Source of the DNA: Paenibacillus sp. OVF10
GTDB lineage: Bacteria; Bacillota; Bacilli; Paenibacillales; Paenibacillaceae
Reading direction: 5' to 3'
DNA length: 64,000 nt
Assembly: GCA_022836915.1 (NCBI GenBank)
Contig: CP094668.1
Coordinates: forward strand, 6,944,001 to 7,008,000
Below are positions 1 to 10,281 of the stretch, piece after piece. The notes beneath the pieces were generated by a model. That model was not told where the DNA came from. It did not search any database and saw only the letters and a program-made list of their open reading frames with translations. Numbering within the stretch: position 1 is the first letter of the stretch; each line of letters opens with the position of its first letter. The translations under genes were made by a program, and so were the position numbers.

Positions 1-3000
1 ACGTCTCCTGCTGCTTTAAACCGCCGATTCTTTGGGCCAGCTGTTCGATCGTGGTGTAGCGGAAAACGTCCCGCAGCGGAACCTCGACTTGCAGCTCTTT
101 TCGAATCTTGGAAACAAGCGCGGAGGCCCGCAAGGAATGACCACCCAGGTCAAAGAAATCGTCTTGGACTCCAACTCGCGCAACACCCAGCACCTGCTGC
201 CAAATAAGAGCAAGTCTTGTTTCCAGCGTTGTGCGAGGAGCCACATACTCACGGCCCGCTTCTACCTCTCCGGTCGGTTCAGGCAGCGCTTTACGGTCAA
301 TCTTGCCATTTGGTGTGAGCGGAAGCTGATCAAGAGACACCAGCCGGGCCGGAACCATATGCGCAGGCAGCTCTTGCTTCAATTGGGACAGCAGATCGCT
401 CAGCTGCAAGGAAACATCCCCCGCCACGTAACCGCACAAATACTTTTGCCCCTGCTCATCCGTACGGTCAGTCACCACAGCCTGCTTGATCCCCGGGAAA
501 CGCAACAGGGCCGTTTCAATTTCGCCGAGTTCGATCCGGAACCCGCGAATTTTCACCTGATAGTCGATCCGGCCGATGAAGTCAACGTTGCCGTCTTCCA
601 GCCAGCGGGCCAAATCTCCTGTCCGATACAGACGTTCGCCGGACACAAACGGGCTGTCTGCAAACTTCTCGGCGGTTAGGTCCGGACGGTTCCAATACCC
701 GCGCGCCACCCCGGCGCCGCCGATGACAAGCTCACCCGGAACCCCTACAGGAACCGGCTTTAACCCGGCATCGACAATGTAAAACCGGGCGTTCAGCCAG
801 GCTTTGCCGATCGGCACATGACCCAACGATGGCAGCTTGTCCAGCGGCTCATCGTAAAAACTGCTGTCAATGGCCGCTTCGGTAACGCCGTAGCTGTTGA
901 TGATGCGAAATTGTCCGCCGAATCTTTCCTGCAGCAATCGGTAATCGGTGACACTGCAAGCATCGGAGCTGGTAATCAGCAGCTGCATGGAGCTAACGTC
1001 TAGCCCTTCTTCATAAATATGCTGCATGAACGGTAGGATGAGCGCAGGTGTCGATTCAAATACCGTAATGTTTTGGTCCCGAATCCAGCCGTATAAGCGG
1101 TTCGGATCAATCCGGTCATCCTTTGGCACAATTACCATCGTGCCTCCGTTATACAGCGTCCGCGCGATGTCTCCAACAAACACGTCAAACGAAAAGCTTG
1201 CCAGTTGCAGCAGCCTCACCGGGAACTGATCCAACCGGTACTCACGGCGGTATGCATCCGCCGTATTCATGAGACTACCATGCTCAATCATGACGCCTTT
1301 TGGGCGTCCCGTCGTACCCGAGGTGTAAATCACATAAGCCAAGTCTTGCGGGGCACTATCAGCAGATTCAAATGCCACGGCTGCTGAGGTATCCCCGTTA
1401 TACATCTGTTCATCGTCCATCGCATAGACAGCTTGAAGCTTCAGCCGGTCATCGGCCAACCAACCTCCGGCCCCTCCAACAGATGACGCTGCGTAAGCAG
1501 CACCGATGCTTCGCTATCGCTGAGCATGTACTCAATCCGCTCCGCCGGATAATCGGGGTCCAGCGGTACATAAGCTCCGCCGGCTTTCCATACGGCGAGC
1601 ACACCAATCAGCAGTTCCACCGAGCGCTCCGCCCAGATCCCCGTAATCGTCTCCTTCCCACGCCCTGTTCACGAAGGAGCGAAGCCAGACGCTCGGCGCG
1701 TTTGTTCAATTCGCCGTAAGTCAGCTTTTTGTCCATGTAAACAACTGCCGGGTGATCCGAAATGTCTCGGGCAAACTTTTCGACATACCGATGAAACGCT
1801 ATTCCCTCGTTCAGTGCTGCCACCGGCGGGTTAAACACGTCCAGAATTCGGCGTCTCTCCTCATCGCTCAGTAGAGAAATCTCGCGTACCCGCAGTTCGG
1901 GAGTCTCAAGAAACTGGTCCAAAACGGTTACATACTGTTCTATAATGCGATCAATCTCGGTCGTCTCGAACAGGCCGGTACGATAGGAAGCATGGAGAAT
2001 GACATGGCCTTCATTCAGCATATGGTCGAAGCGCAGCAGTAAATCGTCCATCTCGTGCCTAGCAAAGTGAGCCTCCAGACGTACCTTGATTTCTTCGTAC
2101 TCCACGATTTTCAAAGGCAGATATTCCAGAGACGTGCGGAACAGCTCCGAAAGATCGTTGCGGCCGTGTTGTTCACGTAAATCCTGGATCAATTGGTTAT
2201 AAGGATATTTCTGATGCCGCAGATCCGCCGTATTTTCCTTGGAAACCGTTTGGATCAAGGAAAGCACGGACCCATCTGGATTCAGACTAATCCGCGTAGC
2301 CACGGTGCTGACGAACATACCGATCGTATCTTTTTCCTTCTTGCTGGTGCGATTGGCAAAAACCGTTCCGACCGGCACATCGGTGCTGTCGGTCAGCTTG
2401 TACAATAAGACGTACATGGCGGACAAAAATAACGTATATAAACTGACCTGATATTGTTCGCTAAAAGCCAGAATGCGGTCGTAGCGGGAAGCATCCAAAG
2501 TGATTGAACGTTTATTTGATTCGCTGCCGATCGAGAATGGCGGAACCGATTTAATGCCGCTAGTTTCAGGCAAAGTGTTGTACTTGGTCAGCCAGTATTC
2601 CTTGCCTTTTTGATAACGCTGCGATTGCTCATATTCATGTTCAGTTGAAATATAATCCAGATAGGAAGGGGCCTGGTAACTGCTGGAGATGCCTTTGCGC
2701 AGTTCGAGGTATTTTTCCATCACCGCATGCAGCAAAGCAGTGACGGACAAACCATCGGCGATGATATGATTTACAGTCAAATTAAGCCATACTTGGCCGT
2801 TCGCAAAATGGAGCATCGTAAATTGATAGAGGTGTTCGTCGAACACGCTGGCCGGTTTTTCGGTTACTTCTTTCACCCAAGCATAGAATTGTTCGGTCGT
2901 GCCTATTTCGAGGTGGCTTATCCTGGTTTGGACATTCTCCGTCTCTTCGAACCACTGCGTTGGATTTTGCAAATCCCCGCCAATGCGGATTCGGAAAGCA

Positions 3001-3179
3001 TCATAGGTTTTGACAATCTCTGCCGCCGCTTGCTCCAGCAGCTTGGTGTCGATCTCGCCCGTAATCTGGTAGGTCGCGGAAAGCATCGTGATGGATGTGC
3101 CCGGATTCATAATTTCCATGAACCATATCCGGCGCTGGGCTTGCGTTAATCCATATTGCTTGTTCGTATTCTCTCTCAC
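1..3179 (-). CDS. pmxE: Polymyxin synthetase, N-terminal part (starter C, Dab1 A and T domains); runs off the left edge
   Basis: First subunit of a polymyxin-type lipopeptide synthetase, carrying the fatty-acid loading step and module 1. A GTG start at 3179 follows a GGGAGT ribosome site. Order seen: starter condensation (C) domain (about 3170-1830, motif NHIIADG in place of HHxxxDG), adenylation domain (about 1790-270), carrier domain (about 240-30, serine in DLGGHSLRAS). Pocket residues read by eye give DVGEISSIDK, a 2,4-diaminobutyrate code. An N-terminal starter C followed by Dab matches N-acyl-Dab1 of polymyxin. Two breaks, near 1471-1474 (a C run) and near 1655, are each repaired by one base. 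The rest of the gene (modules 2-5 in known polymyxin synthetases) lies outside the window. It starts 85 bases after pmxD in the same operon. Confidence 0.88.
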
Positions 3180-3264
3180 ATCGACACACTCCCGTATTAG
3201 AGATTGTTTGTAGTTAGGCTTTGTACCTGGATATCAGCAGGAAGCCGCCCACCGTAAAGCGGGT

Positions 3265-4998
3265 CTATCCGTACAGCCGCGCGTAATAACCTCCGAGCGC
3301 CAAAAGGTCCTGATGGCGGCCCCGTTCGACGACCGTTCCTTGATTCATGACCGTAATCAAATCCGCATGTTCCACCGTGCTGAGACGATGCGCAATCAGA
3401 ATGGTGGTGCGCCCCTTCATCAATACGTTCAGAGCTTGCTGTACCCAATGCTGGGATTCGTTATCCAATGCAGAAGTTGCTTCATCCAGCAACAGAATCG
3501 GGGCGTTTTTGAGAATCGCCCGGGCGATCGCAATTCGCTGCCTTTGTCCGCCTGACAACGACGCTCCTCTCTCTCCCACTGGCGTTTTATACTGTTCAGG
3601 AAGTTCCTGAATGAAATGGTGAGCGTATGCCGCTTTGGCCGCTTCCACCACTTCTTCATCCGTTGCATCCGGATTGCCATAGCAGATATTTTCCTCAATC
3701 GTGCCGGTAAACAAAAACGGCTCCTGCGGAACGTATGCAATCTGCCTGCGGATTTCGTCCAGCGTGTAATGTCCGAACGGTTTGCCCTGGAGCAGGATAT
3801 CTCCGCTGTCCACAGGATAAAAGCCGAGCAGCAGCTTGATCAGCGTACTTTTGCCGCTGCCGCTGGCTCCTACGATCGCAGCGACCTGACCAGGAAACAC
3901 TTGCATGGACATGTCGACAAGTACCTTTTTATCCGCCTGATAGGAAAATTCCACATCGCGAAACTCCACCGCAGCCTCCGATACAAGCTCGCTACGAGAA
4001 GATCCCAGACGCTCCGGTTCCTCTTCCTCGCTTAGTACCTCTTGAATCCGGTGAGCGCCCGCGAGTGAATTTTGGGTCATCGACAGAACCATCCCCAAGT
4101 TCAACAAGGCGTGCGTCAGGTTCACTTGCAAAACTGCCAGAGCGGCGACACTTCCCATTCCCATCAATCCGTAGGCATAAAGAAGACTGCCGATGACGAT
4201 GATGCCGCAGAACGTGACGTAGCTGATAAAATGATTCACCGCAGCCTGCATACCGTTCTTTTTCGCCGTTTGCCGAAGCGTTTGCGTCATTTGTTCGTTC
4301 AACGCCTCGTACTGGCCGTAAATCGTGCGGATTCGGAACAGCTTCACAATTTGAATGCCGCCCATAAAATCTTTGAATTTTTCGGTCATTTTACCGAGCG
4401 TTTGCAAGCCTTGTTCGGACAAGGCACGAATATCCCGTGCAAATTTCAGACTGACCAGAGAGGACAGCAGCAGAATGACGAAGGATACGCCAGCAAACCG
4501 CCAATCGATCACCACCATGGAGACAATGGAGCCGATGCAAAAGACAACTTGAAGCAACAAAACGAAGTAAACCTGCGAGAATGTAAACTCAACGGTCGTT
4601 ACGTCGTTGTTCACCCGCGACAGCAAGTCCCCATGGTGCGTCTGCTCCAGGAATCTCGGCCGCACCCGGCACAGCTTGTCATAAAGACGTTTGCGGATAT
4701 TCAGCACAGTCAGCTCGACACTGCGCTGGTATAAGTAAATGAACCAGGGAGAAATTATATTCTCCAGAAACAGGGCCGCGCCCAAAATAATAAAAGCTTC
4801 CACCATCAGGGACGTATCTCGGGACACGGCGAAATCAACCAAGTTATGTACGACCAAGCTGAAGGCGATCAGAAACAATGTCTGGGTGAGCGCCGTTACA
4901 GCAAGGCCAATCGCGTACTGGGTTTTGCGCTTGCGGTTCATAAACGTCAGCAAGTAGCCAAGTTCTTTCACTTGCGATAGCCTTCCGCCCTTTTTCAT
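3265..4998 (-). CDS. pmxD: ABC transporter, fused permease and ATPase (polymyxin export)
   Basis: A 577-residue half-transporter with six predicted membrane segments in the N-terminal 300 residues and a C-terminal ATPase domain. The ATPase shows Walker A (GASGSGKST), the signature LSGGQRQRIA and Walker B (ILLLDEATSALD). This is the MdlB/MsbA-like exporter family. Its start overlaps the pmxC stop by four bases (ATGA), so the two are translationally coupled and probably form a heterodimer. Position between the module 10 synthetase and pmxE matches the two transporter genes of known polymyxin clusters, where they are linked to export and self-protection. This is the only gene of the five that reads through without a frame break. 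Confidence 0.9.
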   Translation of the reverse strand: MKKGGRLSQVKELGYLLTFMNRKRKTQYAIGLAVTALTQTLFLIAFSLVVHNLVDFAVSRDTSLMVEAFIILGAALFLENIISPWFIYLYQRSVELTVLNIRKRLYDKLCRVRPRFLEQTHHGDLLSRVNNDVTTVEFTFSQVYFVLLLQVVFCIGSIVSMVVIDWRFAGVSFVILLLSSLVSLKFARDIRALSEQGLQTLGKMTEKFKDFMGGIQIVKLFRIRTIYGQYEALNEQMTQTLRQTAKKNGMQAAVNHFISYVTFCGIIVIGSLLYAYGLMGMGSVAALAVLQVNLTHALLNLGMVLSMTQNSLAGAHRIQEVLSEEEEPERLGSSRSELVSEAAVEFRDVEFSYQADKKVLVDMSMQVFPGQVAAIVGASGSGKSTLIKLLLGFYPVDSGDILLQGKPFGHYTLDEIRRQIAYVPQEPFLFTGTIEENICYGNPDATDEEVVEAAKAAYAHHFIQELPEQYKTPVGERGASLSGGQRQRIAIARAILKNAPILLLDEATSALDNESQHWVQQALNVLMKGRTTILIAHRLSTVEHADLITVMNQGTVVERGRHQDLLALGGYYARLYG

Positions 4999-6801
4999 GT
5001 GTACGACACCTCCCTGCGTTCGGCAGACTCGGTAAATTCCTGGTAGTACGACTGGGCGTACATTCCCTTCCTCTCGAGCAATTGTTCATGAGTGCCCTTT
5101 TCGATAATATTTCCTTGTTCCATAACCCAGATTTCATCGGCGTTTTGTACCGTAGAAAGCCGGTGGGCAATAACCATGGTCGTTCTCTGCTTCATCAATA
5201 CGCCCAGCGCTTCCTGAACCGCGCTTTCCGACTCCGGATCAAGAGCCGATGTGGGCTCGTCCAGCAGCAGTACGGGAGCATCCTTCAGAAAAGCCCGGGC
5301 CATTGCAATGCGCTGGCGTTGCCCACCGGACAAAAAGCCGCCGCGCTCTCCGACATACGTCTGGTAGCCACCCTCAAGCTGCATAATGAAAGAATGAGCC
5401 TGAGCGGCTTTGGCGGCTTCGATAATCTCGTCCATCGACGCTTCTTCACGCCCGTAGCCGATATTTTCGGCGATCGTACCGCTAAACAAATATGAATCTT
5501 GGGTTACCACGGAAAAATGCGACCGAAGCTGCTCTGGATTAGCGCCGTGGATCAGGCTTCCGAACACGCGGATCTCGCCCTGATCCTCCGGAAGTGGATA
5601 AAAGCCGCATACCAGCTTAAACACCGTGCTCTTCCCTCCGCCGCTCGCTCCGACAAGTGCAATCGTCTTGCCTTCCGGCACCGAGAAACTAACATTCCGC
5701 AGAATCGGAGAACTCTCTTCATACCCGAAGGTTACGTTCTGAAAATGGATGGGAGCGGCGCTCGCTTTTGGAAGCAAACGGCCATTCTCCGTTTCGGTCG
5801 GCTGCTCGACGATTTCGGAGACCCTTCTCAGGGCACCGGTCATTTCGAACGTGCGCGTGATGAGCTCGGGAATATGCTCCAGCGGCTCCAGACACAGATT
5901 AAGCAAGTACAGGAAGGCGATTAGTTCTCCCGCGCCTAGCTGCCCGTTGTAGATCAAATAGCTACCGTAACTGACGGCGAAAATGATCGGGCTGATCATT
6001 AGCGTAGAAAGCAGCGGGTTAACCCAGGCTTCCCGCTTTTTCACGGCCAGCTTTTTTGAGCCGTCAGTTGCAGCAACACTTGGTAGGAGCGAGATAACAT
6101 ACCAGATAGCAGATAGCTTTTTACAATAGGCATCCCCCAAGCGTATCCTGGAGGTTGATGTTCATTCGGCCCATGTTTGCCTGGGCTTCCTCCGTCAACT
6201 GTTCCAACTGCTTGCCGATCCATTGGGAAACCAGCAGTGCTACGGGAAATAACAACAGGCTGTACAGCATCAGCTCCCATTGGAGATACATCAAATAAGC
6301 GAAACAGCCGATAAATAATAACGGATGATAAAACCACTGGGCGAGGTCCCGAATCATAAATTGCTGGATGAGCTGCAGATCGTTGTTGATCCGCGACAAC
6401 ACGTCGCCGGAGTGCTGCTTTTCCAAATAGGGGACCGGGAGTTTGCCGATATGACGCATGACATGGTTGCGGATATCCTGCACCGCAGAGGCACTGCTTC
6501 GCTCCACACCAAAGCTCATGAAAAACTTCGCCGGCACACCGATCAAGATGACCACAAAGACCGTGTACACGATCTGCAGAACGATCGGCCCCGCCCCATT
6601 CTCGGCCTGTGTGGTCAGCTGCTCGACCAAACGTCCCGTCCATATCTCAATAACCGCGGCGGCAATTGCGGACAGGATACCGACGATCATCCAGCCTTTG
6701 TGACGGCTTACATAGGACATCAGCCAGCGGAACGCTTTCCAGGTGGCATAAGCGGTTCGGCGCTTGGAAGGCGCCGCTGTGCCTTGTTCTTGAACAGACA
6801 T
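4995..6801 (-). CDS. pmxC: ABC transporter, fused permease and ATPase (polymyxin export), two frame breaks
   Basis: Partner half-transporter of pmxD, about 600 residues: membrane domain first, then ATPase with Walker A (GASGGGKST), LSGGQRQRIA and VLLLDEPTSALD. I prefer the ATG at 6801 (MSVQEQ), with a GGGAGC ribosome site inside the end of pmxB; an upstream ATG at 6819 in the same frame is possible. The frame breaks at a C run (6134-6138) and again at a T run (6052-6057). The stretch between them is read in another frame (GMPIVKSYLLSG), and adding one base at each site gives a continuous exporter. Both breaks are probably sequence errors. The gene starts within the end of pmxB. Confidence 0.85.
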
Positions 6802-6808
6802 CTGCCGA

Positions 6809-9800
6809 TCAGCTCCCATGCAGGACCCCGGCCTCCGCTTCGATCTGCCGCTTGATTTGCACTAAGATGTCACGGATGACAATGGCCGTTTCTTCCACAC
6901 GCGCGAGTTCCAGTAATTCCTCGTGTGCGCCCTCCAGCCGGTAATCAGAATAAGCTTGCGTCGTTGCCCTCTGCCAGGACGGCAACTGGTGCTCCAGGCG
7001 GAACGCTTCGCTGTCCTTCGCAATCAGTTCGTAAATACGGGCAGTTATTGTGCCTGAATTAATAAGCTGCGCTTCGTACGTCAAGGTGGCTTTGATTTTC
7101 CGATGAACACGCTCCCGCACGAGTGGATTACTCATTAATTCCTTCTCTTCTTCGTCGAAATCCGCAAGCATTTCTTCAAGCTCTTTCTCAGACGTTTCAT
7201 AAGGTGTGAGTGTGTCCTTAATCCACGAGTCCACCATGAGCAAGTCCGTTACGGAATACCCTCTTCTTTCCATCATTTTGGCTACTTCGAACGTCAGGTT
7301 GCCTCCGAAGCAGTAACCGAGCAGCACGTAAGGTCCTTCCGGCTGGATGCGAACAATCTCATCCACATAACGGTTCAGCATGGCCTCGTAATCGATGACA
7401 TCGTCTATAAAATCAATGCCGTAAAGCACGAATCGGCCGTCTAGCCTGCTTGCAAGCTCTCGGTAACCGATGCCGAAGCCGCTGCCTGGAGGGAAGCAGA
7501 ACACGTTCAGATCCCCTGTTTTATTCAGCTTAATGAAGGAATCTCCCCTTTATCCAGGCCCAGATCCTCCTCTCCAAAAGCCATGGCTTCAACGGTTACA
7601 TGATGGAATTGGCGATTCAGCGGTATCTCGATGCCCGTTTCATCGTAAACGGCTTGAACGAGCCTCATCAGACTTAAGGAATTGCCGCCCAGCTCAAAAA
7701 AGTTATCCTTTACGCCGACCTGTGGAATGCCAAGTGTATCCTGCCAGACACGGGCGATCTTCATCTCGAGCAGTGTTCTCGGCGCAACATATTCCGCTCC
7801 TACAGCCGCAGCTTCCTCCGGCACCGGCAGAGCTTTGCGGTCGATTTTTCCGTTAGCAGTCAGCGGCATCTGCGAAAGCTGCACAAGATGCGCAGGAATC
7901 ATATACCCCGGAAGCTGCTGGGCGAGCTGCTCCTTGAGTTCATTCGCCGCCAGCTTTGTTTCCGCGACGTAATAAGCAACAAGTTGCTTATGGCCGTTCG
8001 CGTCGTCCCGGGCGAGTACCACCGCTTCTTCCACGCCCTCCACGTTCAAAAGCTGCGTCTCAATTTCGTCCAGCTCGATCCGGTATCCGCGGATTTTGAC
8101 CTGGTGGTCAATTCGGCCGAGGTATTCGATGTTGCCGTCCGGCAGCCAAGTCGCCAAGTCGCCTGAGCGATACAGTTTTTCCCCATCCGCAAACGGGGAA
8201 TCAACGAACTTCTCCGCCGTCAAATCCGGACGGTTCAGGTATCCTCTCGCAAGCCCTTCCCCGGCCACGTACATTTCGCCCGCTACGCCAATCGGCACAG
8301 GGCGGCGGTTTTCATCCAGGACATAAACCCTCAGTGTTGGGATTGGCTTGCCGATATTGCTCTTCGCCGCCTCCATTTCGACCCACGTAATTTCCTTATA
8401 CGTCACGTGAACCGTCGTTTCGGTAATTCCGTACATATTGATCAGCTTTGTCTCCGGGTACTTCGTCTTGAAGCCCTTGAGCAAAAGCGGACTAAGCGCT
8501 TCGCCGCCGAAAATGACGTTGCGAATCCGCAGATCGTATGGATGATCCGCCAAGACCTTACGCAGCAGCTGGTAGAAATATGTTGGCGTCTGGTTCAAAA
8601 TCGTGACACTTTCGCGGCTCAGCAGTGCCAGGAACTCGGCCGGATTTTTCGCCGTAAGCGGCGGTACGATAACCAGCTTTCCTCCATTTAGAAGCGCTCC
8701 GTACATCTCCCAGACGGAAAAATCGAAGCAGAACGAATGGAATAACGTCCACGTGTCGGACGGCCCAAAGTCGAACAGGTTCTTGTCGTTGAACAAAAGG
8801 CGCACAACGTTTTTATGCTCGATCAACGTGCCTTTGGGTTTGCCAGTCGTTCCCGATGTGTAGATGACATATGCCAGGTTCTCCGGACCGGAAATTGGCT
8901 CCAGATTCAAAGCGTCCAGCGCACCTTCCGAATCCGTCCCACTATCTCCCCAAACGAAATCATTTATTTCAAGGCGCATTCCTGCGAAGTCGGTCTTCTC
9001 ATGCAAATGCTTTTGAATCAGCAATAACGGTGCACCCGAATCTTCGATCATGAAGCGGATGCGCTCCTCCGGGTAGTCGGGATCAACAGGCACGTAGGCT
9101 CCGCCCGCTTTGAGAATCCCCAGTATGCCGACAACCATATCGAGTGAGCGTTCGGCCAGAATCGCTACCAGCTGGTCCGCTGCGACTCCCGTCTCCCTCA
9201 GCCTGCGCGCAAGACGGTTGGATCGCTCGTTCAGCTCGCGGTAGGTCAGCTGCCGTTCGTTCATGACAACGGCCACGTTGTCCGGGTAAAGCTCCGCCTG
9301 TTCTTCAAACAAACCGTGAATCGTTTTCCCCGCTCGAACCCGGTTTCGGTATCATTAAATCGATTCAGCAACGTCTCCCTCTCGTCCGGGGAAAGCACAT
9401 CGGCTTGTCCAAGCTCCAGATCTGGCTGAAATACAAGCACGGACAGAAGCCGAACAAGGTGGTCGGCCGTCTGTTCCACAAATGCACGCTCGTATCGATT
9501 CCCGTCAAAGCTTATTTCTAGCTCGATAGAGTCGTTTTGGCGGTCGAATCGAAAATCCGTATCGGCCGCCACCCGGTTACCCAGCGGTTCAGGATGAATC
9601 GGGGCGAAGGATGCGACGGTGTTGACGACTGCGACTCCTTCCCCTGTATAGTCCAGATGGAGCGGCTCCACCATTTTCCGAAAAGGCAGATGCTGATGCT
9701 CCAGCGCCTCGCCGATGGAGGCTTTGATGCCCCCGAGCAGCGTTTTCAGCGTAGTCTGGCTGCTTACGGACGTTTTGATCACAAGGATGTCATGCGACGG

Positions 9801-10115
9801 CTGAGTCACGTCCGGGTCCGCGCTACAAGAAGGCATGCCGACCAGTACTTGATCCTGCCCTGTATATTTGAACAGCAGGCTTTTTACTCCTGCCAAAACA
9901 ATCATGTACAAAGCCAGATCCGAACCATTGGCGAGGCGAATAATTCTCTCCGAGAGCTCACTCGGCAGGGTACGGTGAAGCAAAGCCGGCTCTGCCGCAG
10001 CTTCGCCGCCCGCAGATAATTTGGAGGATTGACTATAGGGAAGGAAGCTCAGGCTGTCTTCGTCGTCAAACTTGCTGCTCCAGTACCGTTCTTCCTTTTC
10101 AAATAAAGATTTCAT
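6809..10115 (-). CDS. pmxB: Polymyxin synthetase module 10 (partial C, Thr-activating A, T, thioesterase)
   Basis: Terminal subunit that adds the last residue and releases the peptide, about 1,100 residues. Order: C-terminal half of a condensation domain without an HHxxxDG motif (10115-9350), adenylation domain (about 9320-7810), carrier domain (about 7790-7590, serine in ELGGNSLSL), type I thioesterase (about 7510-6810). The A pocket reads DFWNIGMVHK, the classical threonine code, matching Thr10 of polymyxin. The thioesterase has GYCFGG where GxSxG is usual, so the predicted nucleophile is cysteine (codon 7310-7312); VDSW and GAHEEL may carry the Asp and His. The start has a strong GGGGAGG ribosome site. 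Frame breaks near 9324-9331 and 7538 are repaired by one base each. Confidence 0.9.
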
Positions 10116-10153
10116 TCGTACCTCCCCTAAAAATGAAGTGACCGCATGCCCCG

Positions 10154-10188
10154 GCGCAGGTCCGATAAAGCTTGCTTTCGGCCTGCGC
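10154..10188. promoter_or_regulatory. Long hairpin in the pmxA-pmxB spacer
   Basis: The 166-base gap between pmxA and pmxB holds an inverted repeat with arms GCGCAGG and CCTGCGC, plus further pairing inside (CCG/CGG and AAAGC/GCTTT around a TT loop). No T run follows in the reading direction, so it is not a standard terminator. It could stabilise mRNA ends or set the pmxA to pmxB ratio; that is inference. Confidence 0.5.
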
Positions 10189-10281
10189 GTTTACGGGCTT
10201 GATTTACGGACTTGCAAGTTGTTCGACGTCTTCCCTGGGATGCGCACCACTTTCGCTTGACGGCGGAGCGCGCTTGTAATA

